A stretch of 64,000 bases of DNA from Ryuthela nishihirai (Eukaryota; Arthropoda; Arachnida; Araneae; Heptathelidae): contig JAWZYU010000125.1 in NCBI GenBank assembly GCA_038380435.1, positions 558,001 to 622,000 of the forward strand, given 5' to 3'. The notes below the pieces were generated by a model. The model was given only the letters and a program-made list of their open reading frames with translations, was not told the DNA's origin and did not search any database. Each line of letters begins with the position of its first letter. The stretch's first letter is position 1. Shown piece after piece: positions 30,847 to 40,521 of this stretch. Made by a program: the position numbers and the translations under genes.

Positions 30847-32865
30847 CTAAGGAGGTCCAACCAGACCGCGCAGTTTAATTCTCCAAGCATATCTGTCCTG
30901 AGCTACATCTGCTGCATCCGGCCACTGTACACCAATTCTAACAAGGTCCTGTTTGACATTGTCTGCCCAGCGCATCCTAGGTCTCCCCCTCCTTCTGAGG
31001 CCTCTAGGCACACTGTTCATAACCCTATTCGCCAATCTATAATTATCCATACGGACAACATGGCCAAACCAGCGGAGTCTCTCTCTGCACAATATGCTGC
31101 TTAAAGGAGGTTGCAGACTCCTTTGCCTAACCTCATCATTAGTTACAAAGTTAAACCACCTAATACCCAAGATACTGCGTAAGCATCTAGAATCAAAAGC
31201 ATCTAGTTTCCTGTTATCTTGCTTACACAGCGTCCAAGTTTCACTACCATAACTAACCCTAGAAAGAACCAAACTATTATACAGTCTAATTTTAGTCTTT
31301 AGGTGTATACGCCTATTTCTCCACAATCTCCATAGATTATTAAAAGTCCCGGCAGCAATACCTATTCGTCTGTTAATCTCATGCCGCACATCACCAGTAT
31401 CAGTTACGCAGCTCCCAAGGTAATTAAACTGTGACACCTGCTCTAGACTGCAACCATTCAGATTAACTGAATCACAACCTGCCTGACCAATTTTCATCAC
31501 TTTAGTTTTCTCTCTGTTTATAACCAAACCTACTGTACTACCAGTCTCATCAACAGTTCGAATGAAAGAGTTCATCTCATCAACATCATTTGCCAAAAGG
31601 GCTAAATCATCAGCATAATCTAAATCAGAAATTTTCGTATCTCCAGCCCATTTAAGGTGAAAAGCTTTGCCTTGAAGTGAATTTCGCATAACATAATCAA
31701 CAACCAAACTAAAGAGAAAAGGAGACAAAATGCACCCTTGTCGAACACCAGAAGTAATACTAAACCAATTGCTACAAGACTTACCAACCCTCACACATGA
31801 CTCAGTGTTATTATAGAGAGCTTTCATTATGTTAACTAACTTGTCTGGTATACCATATGATCTCACAATCAACCACAAATTATGACGATCAACAGAGTCG
31901 AAAGCCTTTTTGAAATCAACAAAGCTAGCAACCAAAGGTTTCTGAAACTCTAAACATTTCTCAAGAATCTGCCTAAGTGAAAATATCTGATCTATACATC
32001 CCCTACTACTTCTGAATCCACATTGCTCATCACGCAATTGACTGTCAACCAGATTCTTAATTCTATTAAGCACAATCATGGAAAGAACTTTACCTGGAAC
32101 GGAGAGTAGGCTGATACCCCTATAGTCATCACAAGAACTGCGATCACCTTTTTTGAAAATAGGGATAATAATAGCTCTGGTAAAATCTTTAGGAACCATG
32201 CCTTTATCATAAAAGTTATTCAAAATTTCAGTCATCCAAATGGTAACAGAAACATTCCCAGCTCTAAGCATTTCCGTAGTAATTTCATCTACCCCTGGGG
32301 ATTTATGAAGTTTAAGTTTAGAAACAGCCAAAATAACTTCAGATTGTGTTATAGGGCCAACATTAAAGCCAACAATGCATCTATCATCATTGCAAACAAT
32401 GGGAGAATTAACCACATTGTTTAGAACATCACTGAAATGCTCAGCCCACCTAGCCATGACAGAATCCTCACCTTCTATAACCTTGCCTTGTTTATCCTTC
32501 AATCCCTGTATACCTGTTCGTTTTCTACCACACAAAACATTAACTATCTGGTACAGCTCTCTGCTGTTGTGCTGTCTAACTGCTTCCTCAGCTTTGTCAG
32601 CAAGGCCATCAAGCCAAAGATTCTTATCAGTAGCTAACTGAATCTTTACACGTTTATTAAGTTCTTTGTAATGCTTTCTATTAGGACTAGTAGGGTACTG
32701 ATTAAGGACATTCCTGCAGTTCCTTCTTTCTGAAATAAGCTCAAGTGCCTTATCACTTAAATAATTCTGCCTCCTCTGCTCCTTTTTCCCTAAAAGAGTA
32801 CTGTTAGTTTTCAAAAGAGCCTGTTTAAAATGGCCCCATACTTCCTCAACTTCAGTATTAAGCAA
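30847..32865 (-). CDS. RTE-type reverse transcriptase ORF, 672 aa
   Basis: Copies LINE RNA into DNA during target-primed reverse transcription. Motifs in order: FKKGDRSSCDDYRGISLL (about 238-255), VDFKKAFDSVDR (316-327, first catalytic Asp D317), SGVRQGCILSPFLF (372-385), LDYADDLALL (415-424, catalytic YADD), FNYLGSCV (about 480-487), and a basic C-terminus RERLRWFGHVVRMDN and GRPRMRWADNVKQDL. A full RTE ORF also has an N-terminal apurinic-type endonuclease (about 250 aa). It is missing here, and the Met at 32865 is just the first after truncation. The frame is uninterrupted and the catalytic residues intact, pointing to recent insertion. It probably cannot mobilise itself. Confidence 0.85.
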   Translation of the reverse strand: MLNTEVEEVWGHFKQALLKTNSTLLGKKEQRRQNYLSDKALELISERRNCRNVLNQYPTSPNRKHYKELNKRVKIQLATDKNLWLDGLADKAEEAVRQHNSRELYQIVNVLCGRKRTGIQGLKDKQGKVIEGEDSVMARWAEHFSDVLNNVVNSPIVCNDDRCIVGFNVGPITQSEVILAVSKLKLHKSPGVDEITTEMLRAGNVSVTIWMTEILNNFYDKGMVPKDFTRAIIIPIFKKGDRSSCDDYRGISLLSVPGKVLSMIVLNRIKNLVDSQLRDEQCGFRSSRGCIDQIFSLRQILEKCLEFQKPLVASFVDFKKAFDSVDRHNLWLIVRSYGIPDKLVNIMKALYNNTESCVRVGKSCSNWFSITSGVRQGCILSPFLFSLVVDYVMRNSLQGKAFHLKWAGDTKISDLDYADDLALLANDVDEMNSFIRTVDETGSTVGLVINREKTKVMKIGQAGCDSVNLNGCSLEQVSQFNYLGSCVTDTGDVRHEINRRIGIAAGTFNNLWRLWRNRRIHLKTKIRLYNSLVLSRVSYGSETWTLCKQDNRKLDAFDSRCLRSILGIRWFNFVTNDEVRQRSLQPPLSSILCRERLRWFGHVVRMDNYRLANRVMNSVPRGLRRRGRPRMRWADNVKQDLVRIGVQWPDAADVAQDRYAWRIKLRGLVGPP

Positions 32866-32904
32866 ACCATGACTGTGATAATGACTAAGTAACCTATCAT
32901 GGTA

Positions 32905-33362
32905 AGCTTACGTTTTATTTATCCCCATTGTTATACTATAACTATAGTTTTATCTATCTATACAAGGGGTACACCAGTTACATACACATTTCCAGAGGGT
33001 ACGTGAAACATAAAAGGTTAAGAACCACTGATATATATATATGTTTTATTTTATTCCGATTGTTATACTATAACTATAGTTTTATCTATCTATACAAGGG
33101 GTACTCCAGTTACATACACATTTCCAGAGGGTACTTTTATTATATAATAAAATCGGCAAAATTTAATGTATAATATTTATACAAGGGGTACGCCAGTTAC
33201 ATACACATTTCCAGGGGGTACGTGAAGCATAAAAGGTTGAGAACCACTGATATATATGTTTTATTTTATTCCCATTGTTATACTATAACTATAGTTTTAT
33301 CTATCTATTCAAGGGAATCGCCAGTTACATACACATTTCCAAATGAAAAAAAACATAAAAGT
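32905..33362. repeat. Tandem repeats of the hAT end region
   Basis: Four imperfect units of roughly 100-135 bp share CATTGTTATACTATAACTAT, TTTTATCTATCTAT, GGGGTACGCCAGTTACATAC, ACACATTTCCAGAGGGTAC and (in two) AAAGGTTGAGAACCACTG. The last block is itself a hAT end sequence, so the terminus has been duplicated inside the element. Confidence 0.85.
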
Positions 33363-33544
33363 GACAACCCGTGTTCTAGAGTGTTCTAAGCACTAAACTC
33401 TCACCGACTCGGTTATTTGTCCACTAATATGACTGTCAATCATCTTCCGAATGTGTCGCCCGCGGCGCCATCTGTGATCGGGCACGACAACTTCTTTTCC
33501 AGTGTTGTTCTGAATAAGTGTCAGTAAGAAAGTTACTGGTGCTC

Positions 33545-34055
33545 AAAGCGATGGGTGTATAAAGTGAAGATGCATTTTATATGGTGAGTGCGCGGAAGCT
33601 TGATTAGTTTATTGGTGTGGATCGTGTTGGTAAGCTGGTAAAGGAAAAGAAGAATTTGTCGTCTTGTCGACATGATGATGTCTTAGCCGACATGATGATT
33701 TATATGTGACAACAGTGGACAGAATAGCAGAACCGGTGTTGCTTTAGTGGTTAGAACATTCTTACATGAATCGGAAGAGACATGGATTTGATGGGCTCTG
33801 GATCTGGCCTTTTACGTGGGAAAGCTGTAACGTGGGATACGCTTAATACTGCAGATTAGGTAGGATGATTAGATTAGGTAGGTGATCAACGTCTGAAAAG
33901 AATTGGTTCTGAGAATCCAGTACACTTAGCCGCAGTTTTGCAGTACTTGAGGACTAAAACCTGAGAAGGAAGTCATTTAGTGTACAGTTATTCAGTTTGT
34001 TTAGGAATTGGTAAGGATATTCTCGTTAGATTGAACATTTTTTTACCAACATGAT
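33545..34055 (+). repeat. Dispersed repeat R, copy 1 (interrupted)
   Basis: 33545-33664 (GTGTATAAAGTGAAGATGC, GATTAGTTTATTGGTGTGG) and 33884-34055 (GATCAACGTCTGAAAAG, GAAGGAAGTCATTTAGTG) are collinear with 35835-36130, where the two parts are contiguous. The 220 bp between them is a SINE-D-like insertion. Class unknown. Confidence 0.75.
33665..33884 (+). mobile_element. SINE-D-like insertion in repeat R
   Basis: Contains GCAGAACCGGTGTTGCTTTAG and TGGTTAGAACATTCTTACATG (A box region of a tRNA-like head) and GGATCTGGCCTTTTACGTGG. A second copy is split between 34320-34450 and 34925-35025. The gap in repeat R relative to 35.8 kb defines it as an insertion. Confidence 0.6.
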
Positions 34056-34151
34056 TAAATAATCAATGAATAGTAAATACGAGTACACAAAATTACCTAT
34101 TTGACATAGTAACTAATAAGTCAATAAATAGTTTTGTGAAAAAAATATGTT

Positions 34152-34225
34152 TTGCCGATTACGCACTGTGCTCGAACCCACGTCTGTTCAAATTCATGCT
34201 AGAGTATTCTAACCAGAGACATACC
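34152..34225 (-). mobile_element. tRNA-like head (SINE-D), minus
   Basis: The reverse strand has GTCTCTGGTTAGAATACTC then GACGTGGGTTCGAGCACAG, with A and B boxes in tRNA spacing. The acceptor stem is not restored. Confidence 0.6.
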
Positions 34226-34319
34226 TGCGGTCCGCTCCCCTCCTCCGCCCTAAATCCTGGGTACGTGCCTAGTTCTAACCACCAAACTAATATGAGATAT
34301 AAATCATTATGAACATGTC

Positions 34320-34470
34320 GCGTATAGGCGACATGATGATTTATATGTGACAACAGTGGATAGAAATGGCAGAACCGGTGTTACTTTAGTGGTTAGAACA
34401 CTCTTACATGAATCATGAAATGATGAAATGAAAAGAGACATGGATTCGAGTATCGCGAATCGGCAACACT
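34320..34470 (+). mobile_element. SINE-D copy
   Basis: GACATGATGATTTATATGTG, GCAGAACCGGTGTTACTTTAG, GTGGTTAGAACACTCTTAC and GACATGGATTCGAGTATCGC (B box-like). A local GAAATGATGAAATGAAA stretch extends the anticodon arm. It matches 33.68-33.79 kb at high identity. Confidence 0.65.
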
Positions 34471-35639
34471 ATTGGTATTATATCTCAAACAGGTAATCCT
34501 GTGCATTTACTATTCATAAAATTTGCAAATACCTTAGTAATTCATATTTAGCCAAGCTATCGTTGAACCTCTAAAAATAAAATCCAATTATCTAAAAACC
34601 TTAACTTTGATACAAACTTAATCGACTGAACATTTCAAACAGAGCTCAACGTAGGTCGTGAATGTTTACGACTCTAGATCACCCTAAAGCCGCTCAATTC
34701 TGCAATCGTTACTTTCCGAGAATTGTTTGAGGCTGAACAACAATTCCTTTAGTAACATTAAGCCCAATGATGATATTCCGTTAGCCGTGTTTAAGCAAAC
34801 CTCTGAGAACTTCAAAACATCCAGAGTAGATCTTATCTTTCCCAAGAATCCAGTGGTTGTTTGTTTTTCTGTGTGCAGCCAATTGGGCGTAAATGAAAAT
34901 AGAAATGGTCCTATCTGGCTGGTAATTGGACATTTGATGGGCTCCGGATCTGGCCTTTGCCTTTTACGTGGGAACGCTGTAACGTGGGTTGCTGCTTAAT
35001 ACTGAAGATTAGGTAGGATGATTAGAAAAGGCGTAACAGTGCTTCAACTATTTTTTTACATGGTATTGTTTTTCTCGAACCATCATGGTCTTAAGAAAGA
35101 ACTGTTAGGTATAGAACGAAAGATTCTTACTTTACTGGTTTCTTGATAGTTAACGTTTCTAGATAATGAAGGAGTTAAAAATTTTGACAACTACCGGTAG
35201 AATTTTTTAGAAAAGAAATATATATATATAAATTTTAAAGCGATTCATATTCACTTGTCAATAGCAGGAAGCTCAATTTGGTAATAAGGCTTTATAATGT
35301 TCCCACAATGTTTTTGTATAATTTTTACTGTTCTGCAAGGAACTCGTATGTCATCAAGAGGAGACAGCTCCATACAGCTAACTTAAAATCGGCATCTAGA
35401 AGTTTGGTTCTTTGCATTGCAATTCGAATTCTCAAGTGAAAATGGTCAAAAGAAGTCGTTTTCCCACCTTTCCTATCTTCTTTTAACTGTAAAAGTTTCG
35501 AACAATCTTCAACTATACAATAATACTTACATCAGAAAGTATTGCTATTGGTTATTTGCTCACAGCAATGCATTTTAAATTCTTTCTAATTAATACTTAA
35601 TATTAATAGCGATAGGTCTAAAAATTTCATATATTCTGT
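34471..35639. other. Unclassified, no supported gene
   Basis: Includes the SINE-D-related block GGGCTCCGGATCTGGCC (34938-34954) and a 90-codon plus frame at 34727-34996 that incorporates it, so that frame is not a host gene. The rest is AT-rich. Confidence 0.35.
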
Positions 35640-36130
35640 TAAGACACATGAACGTGCTACAGTGAATTCATCCTATTTATGATAAACGGTAATGAACGTG
35701 TAATCTACGTGAGAATTATGTAACTAGCGAATTGGAATAGAGAACCGATCTGAAAAATAGGAAAGATAGAATTGTTATGTTGGAGTTGTGGATATCCGAA
35801 AGGAGACATAATTAGTTTCAGTATGTACGCCATGAGTGTATAAAGTGAAGAAGCATTTTATACGGTGAGTGGCGAAAGCTTGATTAGTTTATTGGTGTGG
35901 ATCGTGTTGGTTATCTGGTATAGGAAAAGAAGAATTTGTCGTCTTGTGCGTGGTGATCAACGTCTGAAAAGAATTGGCTTTGAGAAACCAGTATACTTAG
36001 CCGCAGTTTTGGAGTACTTGAGGACTAAATCCTAAGAAGGAAGTCATTTAGTGTATAGTTATTTAGTTTGTTTAGGAATTGGTAAGGATATTCTCGTTAG
36101 ATTGAATATTTATTTACGAACATGATTTTA
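35640..36130 (+). repeat. Dispersed repeat R, copy 2
   Basis: The longest continuous copy: CATGAACGTGCTACAGTG, GAGAACCGATCTGAAAAATAG, GGATATCCGAAAGGAGAC, then the segments shared with 33.5 kb. A third copy at 55.9-56.7 kb shares the first half and TTTTGTGTGGTGAGTGGGCGG-like sequence. No ORF; possibly an LTR or a 5' UTR of an unseen element. Confidence 0.7.
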
Positions 36131-37000
36131 TTGTTCATTGAATGATATTAGCCTTGTTTCTTGATTTGGATGTGAATAGAATTGACATAACGGATTCTTC
36201 TGAAAATTTATCTTTGTATTATTATTATAGAGTTTCGCGCCGGTTGATTTAGTTTGTTTAAAAATAATTTCATCCATGCTTTTGTAATAAATTGCATTGT
36301 ATTGTACTTTTCATTGCCATATTTTTACTTGAACTCACGCTCAATGCTCATCCATTTTAATTTGCAACAATTCTATAGTAAAGGGTATAGTTGAGATTCC
36401 TTCTTATTACTTTACAATAATATTAATTAAAAAACGAAATTAACAAAATATATGGGATTTAATTTGAATAGTTATTTGTTTTAATATTGGTTGTGTGTCC
36501 TTAAAGTCATCTTTCCTGCATTAGTGATTGAACCCTCAAGTGAAATTTGCCGCAAGATGGCGTCCTTTACGGTTTTCCTGGCTGTCCCCTCTTGTCTCAT
36601 ATATGTTCTTTGTTCTGAAGTAGTTTTCGAAACGTTGCTTGAAATTTTCTCATTTGAAAATACACCATATTAACAAAAGTATTGTTTCGCTCCCATGTAA
36701 TATTAATGGAAAGCCAGAGACAAAGTTGACTGAAACAACCTTTTTTATGAAAAATGTTATTGGCGATCAACTGATGATTTTAATCTGTATCTTAATTTTC
36801 AAAAATATTCTCTTAAAATTTAAAGATTTATTGCAGCTGAAACGTTTAACAAAAGAAGAGAAAAAATAAGAGTTATTAAAAGTGCAACATTTAGCAACAG
36901 ATGATATACTTAAGTTCATCCTAAACACTTTTTCCCAAATTTTACAAAAAGTAAAATTTCACTACGCAGTTTCAAAATTACATTTATTTTAATAGGTGAT
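36131..37000. other. AT-rich, no supported gene
   Basis: Short frames only (60 and 76 codons at 36491-36866), without domains. 36500-36600 has weak similarity to 7870-7990. Confidence 0.35.
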
Positions 37001-37011
37001 ATTAATTTTTC

Positions 37012-37292
37012 TATTTTTAAGAATCTGACCTTTATCTGTTAATCTGGTCTCTTGCAAGCCAAGAATATCTAAATTATAATGTTGGAATTCTTGTGTGAGG
37101 ACATCAAGAGAAAAAGCTCTGAGCTCTGTGCAGAGTCCTCACATTCCAACTACCTATGGAGAGAAAATGGTTAGTGGGATGTTTAAAGAAACTATGTTTA
37201 TTGAGAGAGGGAATGCCGACAATATCAAACAGCCCCCTAATCGCAGACATGGGGCAAAGACCCGTTCCCCCACTACTAAAGGCTGAAGCCAT
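37012..37292 (-). pseudogene. RTE endonuclease N-terminus, inverted
   Basis: The minus strand reads FLSIGSWNVRTLHRAQSF and, after a frameshift near 37105, LDVLTQEFQHYNLDILGLQE followed by TRLTDKGQILKN. WNVRTL and DILGLQET are hallmark N-terminal motifs of apurinic-type LINE endonucleases; the Asn and the Glu of QET are active-site residues. It stops at the element edge near 37012, leaving only about 60 residues. It belongs with the RT part to the right despite the opposite orientation. Confidence 0.8.
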
Positions 37293-37703
37293 CTACACTG
37301 GAAGATTTCCTCCAACGTAGAATTTGACGATGCCAATAGAAGCAAAGAGTTCAGGTGCCTGCGATGACTTCTGCTCAGGATTATCCACCAGCTGATAAAC
37401 ATATCCTGTGAATCTATTCACTTGGGACTGTCAACCCACAAACAAACAGAAAACACAGCGGAAGATTTTCCCTCCACAGAAGCCCACCAGTGCAGCAAAA
37501 TCAGGATCCATAATCAAGCTCAGAGCCATATATCTGTCCAGTCAAGTAGGTTTATATGGTCAGCACCAGGACCCTGTGTGGTTGACCACTCCTCAGCAGG
37601 GTAGAAAAAAAAGAAAAGTAGCCATAGTTGTCCAGATCAGTAGGCCACACTAATCTGGCAGCCCTCCCCTTCCGTTCACTTCCACAAGAGAGTATCTCTT
37701 TTG

Positions 37704-39013
37704 TCAAAAAAGGTGATCGCAGTTCTTGTGATAACTATAGGGGTATCAGCCTACTCTCTGTTCCAGGTAAAGTTCTTTCCATGATTGTGCTTAATAGAAT
37801 TAAGAATCTGGTTGACAGTCAATTGCGTGATGAGCAATGTGGATTCAGAAGTGGTAGGGGATGTGTGGATCAGATATTTTCACTTAAGCAGATTCTTGAG
37901 AAATGTTTAGAGTTTCAGAAACCTTTGGTTGCTAGCTTTGTTGATTTCAAAAAGGCTTTCGACTCTGTTGATCGTCATAATTTGTGGTTGATTGTGAGAT
38001 CATATGGTATACCTGACAAGTTAGTTAACATAATGAAAGCTCTCTATAATAACACTGAGTCGTGTGTGAGAGTTGGTAAGGCTTGTAGCAATTGGTTTAG
38101 CATTACTTCTGGTTTTCGACAAGGGTGCATTTTGTCCCCTTTTCTCTTTAGCTTGGTTATTGATTATGTTATGCGAAATTCACTTCAAGTGAAAGATTTT
38201 GGCCTTAAATGGACTGGAGATACGAAAATTTCTGATTTAGATTATGCTGATGATTTAGCCCTTTTGGCAAATGATGTTGATGAGATGAACTCTTTCATGC
38301 GAGCCGTTGATGAGACTGGTAGTAGAGTAGGTTTGGTTATAAACAGAGAGAAAACTAAAGTGATGAAAATTGGTCAGGCAGGCTGTGATTCATTTAATCT
38401 GAATGGTTGCAGTCTTGAGCAGGTGTCACAGTTTAATTATCTTGGGAGCTATGTAACAGATAATGGTGATGTGCGGCATGAGATTAACAGACGAATAGGG
38501 ATTGCTGCCGGGACTTTTAAGAATCTATGGAGAGTGTGGAGAAATAGGCGTATACACCTAAAGACTAAAATTAGACTGTATAATAGTTTGGTTCTTTCTA
38601 GGGTTAGTTATGGTAGTGAAACTTGGACACTTTGTAAACAAGATAACAGGAAACTAGATACTTTTGATTCCAGATGCTTACGCAGTATCTTGGGCATTAG
38701 GTGGTTCAACTTTGTAACTAATGATGAGGTTAGGCAAAGGAGTTTGCAACCTCCTTTAAGCAGCATATTGTGCAGAGAGAGACTCCGTTGGTTTGGCCAT
38801 GTTGCCCGTATGAATAATTATAGATTGGCGAATAGGGTTATGAACAGTGTGCCTAAAGGCTTCAAAAAGAAGGGGAGACCTAGGATGCGGTGGGCAGACA
38901 ATGTCAAACAGGACCTTGTTAGAATTGGTGTGCAGTGGCCAGATGCAGTAGATGTAGCTCAGGATAGACTTGCTTGGAGAACTAAATTGCACGGTCTGGT
39001 TGGACCTCCGTAG
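37704..39013 (+). pseudogene. RTE reverse transcriptase, partial
   Basis: From KKGDRSSCDNYRGISLL to the C-terminus GLVGPP, collinear with residues 239-672 of the 672-aa copy at 30.8-32.9 kb and about 93 percent alike by eye. VDFKKAFDSVD, the catalytic DYADDLALL and WFGHVARMNN are present, while SGVRQG has become SGFRQG. The open frame begins at 37628, but its first 25 or so residues are inverted-segment sequence. Without N-terminal domains it is not functional. Confidence 0.88.
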
Positions 39014-39074
39014 CCCATGGCTGCTTGAGGATGATGATGATGATGATGATGATTAATTTTTCGTAGTAACTTAT

Positions 39075-39720
39075 ATTAAATATACTCTTATAGTCCTTTA
39101 AAATATTCCACGTTACATTTTTTATATACTAAGGAAATTATTGAAATCAAGATTTGGAGTTATTTGACTAAAATAATTGAATTTTAATCCAGTGATATTT
39201 TTTCGTAGAGAGCTTGCTTACAAAATTAGGAGGTTTGAAGCTTTTCATGTGTTTTCCATTCACATATACAAATGTGTCCCAATACTTCTGCTAACATAAA
39301 GAAATTTTATGTGAATATATGTTTGAATTTCAAGATTATTATTATCATTGGTGGTGTTGGTGGTACATATTACGATATGATACAAATTCTGATACACTAA
39401 GTGACTTCTGTGAAATTAGTCTCCAGCCCAGATGAAACGGAGGATAAGTCTGAATATAAATCCAGTTATAGGCACAACCGACGATAAGGAGATGGTTCAT
39501 CGTTTACAGAGCAATAGAAGGTTTAATATGTAGAAAAAAAATCACTGACTCATGTTCACCATCGATATAAAATGTGATTCCTATTGTTGACGATACATAC
39601 AACTAGGTATTGTGGCATAGAGTCAGAGATAAGCGAATATCATCTTGCAGCACAATCCACAATACTTCACACAAGGAGGCAATAATTCATATCCTGGATG
39701 TTAATCCAGCTTATCGGATA
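39075..39720. other. AT-rich, no supported gene
   Basis: The stretch 39200-39300 (TTTTCCATTCACATATACAAATGTG) may be a family F foldback remnant. No gene. Confidence 0.3.
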
Positions 39721-39733
39721 TATACTCTTGAGG

Positions 39734-40020
39734 CTTGAGTTGGTTCAGTCAGTAGGGCACCGGGCTTCTAATCTGCAGTTTCCAGGTTCGAATCTCATCT
39801 GTGGTAGATTGTGTCAAAAGGCACACAGACGAATTTGGAAAGGAAGTTTTTCACCAGATGAGAAGTAAACCATGGTCCCGCATCCACCATACTTCTGCAC
39901 ATTAAAGAACACGCTGGATGGTATTGAGGGGGGGGGGCTTACATCTGTCTCCTAGTAACTCTCCAATGGATCCCCTTCCCCCAACTTTCTCTGGGCCCTT
40001 AGGATCTTGAGGTCCTTGTG
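39734..40020 (+). mobile_element. SINE-A, old diverged copy
   Basis: Head GTTGGTTCAGTCAGTAGGG and B box GGTTCGAATCTC are readable. The core is altered (CGAATTTGGAAAGGAAG) and the tail ends at GACCTGGCTATTTGGGG. A G run at 39926-39936 interrupts it. Confidence 0.8.
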
Positions 40021-40033
40021 ACCTGGCTATTTG

Positions 40034-40521
40034 GGGCAGGGATGGCGCATTCAGTAGTGTGTCAGGCTTTTAATCTGCAGTTATCAGATTCGAGTGGTAA
40101 CTGGGCCAACTTTCAGATTTATGTCCGCAAAACTGTCCGCCCTGCCCATGGTGAGTAAGGAATGCCAGTGAGCTTGGAAAGGATGCTGTCCGTCGGATGG
40201 GACATTAAACTGTGGCTTCGTGTGTGGGAGAGCTATACCCTGTGCACGTTAAAGAACACGTTGGATGGTCTTGATGGGAAGCTGCCATCTGTCTCCCAAC
40301 AGCTGTCTAGTGGGTCCCTCCTCCAACCTTCTTTGAGCCTTTGGGTCCTTGTGACCTGGCCATTTAAGGCTTTGTGCAATGTTTTCAATTTTGCACAAAT
40401 CGCCTTACGAATGTTCATACGTGCATTCCTCGCCTTACGAATATTCATACGTAAGGCGAGGAATCAGATATCAAATCATTGTGTGCAAAAAAAAGTGCAC
40501 CTCAGAGGTAAAACAACCGAC
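40034..40521 (+). mobile_element. SINE-A with 100-bp insertion in its tail
   Basis: Head GGATGGCGCATTCAGTAG, B box AGATTCGAGTGG, full core and tail to AGGTAAAACAACC. Between 40368 and 40474 lies extra DNA with CCTCGCCTTACGAATATTC and ATTCATACGTAAGGCGAGG, an inverted repeat shared with 41404-41490. Confidence 0.82.
40368..40474. repeat. Insertion with TACGTAAGGCGAGG inverted repeat
   Basis: AAGGCTTTGTGCAATG, then two copies of CGCCTTACGAAT(A/G)TTCATACG, then the inverse CGTAAGGCGAGGAATC. The block reappears inverted at 41404-41490 (GATTCCTCGCCTTACG ... AAAGCCTTAAATAG), about 1 kb away. Confidence 0.75.

Larger units (their letters stand above)
30757..32908 (-). mobile_element. RTE-type LINE, 5'-truncated
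   Basis: Minus-strand retrotransposon ending in GCAGCCATGGGCT (as written) plus the TCA microsatellite. Its only ORF is the 672-aa reverse transcriptase part. The upstream edge near 32895-32908 meets hAT sequence (TTTTATTTATCCCCATTG). No endonuclease remains. Its target duplication is unclear, perhaps GTTT. Confidence 0.85.
30675..33374. mobile_element. hAT-type element hosting an RTE LINE
   Basis: The left end AGGGGTTCTCAAC and the right end in reverse CACGGGTTGTCAC resemble hAT terminal repeats (C-GGGTTCTCA). The perfect 8-bp duplication TCTAGAGT flanks it. No hAT transposase is present, so it is non-autonomous. An RTE LINE (about 30757-32908) splits it, and its right-hand region is tandemly repeated. 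Apart from the LINE, only short frames occur. Confidence 0.72.
30637..33440 (-). mobile_element. tRNA-headed SINE-D split by a hAT element
   Basis: Left piece (30637-30674), in reverse: a B box, CGTGGGTTCGAATCCCATG. Right piece (33375-33440): an A box-like region, ACCGAGTCGGTGAGAGTTTAG then TGCTTAGAACACTCTAGA. Joining them restores tRNA-like order on the minus strand. The break carries an 8-bp duplication TCTAGAGT (30667-30674 and 33375-33382), so a hAT element jumped in between the boxes. Confidence 0.7.
37012..39051 (+). mobile_element. RTE-type LINE with inverted 5' segment
   Basis: The right part (about 37704-39018) is plus-strand reverse transcriptase ending TAGCCCATGGCTGCTTGAGG and a GAT repeat. 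The left part (37012 to about 37700) is the opposite strand and carries the endonuclease start. Left-to-right order is endonuclease interior, endonuclease start, presumed 5' UTR, junction, RT. That is the layout twin priming produces. Possible 11-bp target duplication ATTAATTTTTC at 37001-37011 and 39052-39062 (AT-rich, so weak). The middle of the ORF (rest of the endonuclease and linker) is lost. Confidence 0.75.

Noticed and set aside
30721..31104. Plus-strand ORF with a poly-Ser tract
   Set aside because: The Ser run is the (TCA)n tail of the RTE LINE and the rest is the antisense of its reverse transcriptase.
34727..34999. 90-codon ORF
   Set aside because: Its end (GSGLCLLRGNAVTW) is SINE-D-related sequence shared with 33.8 kb, and nothing else supports a gene.
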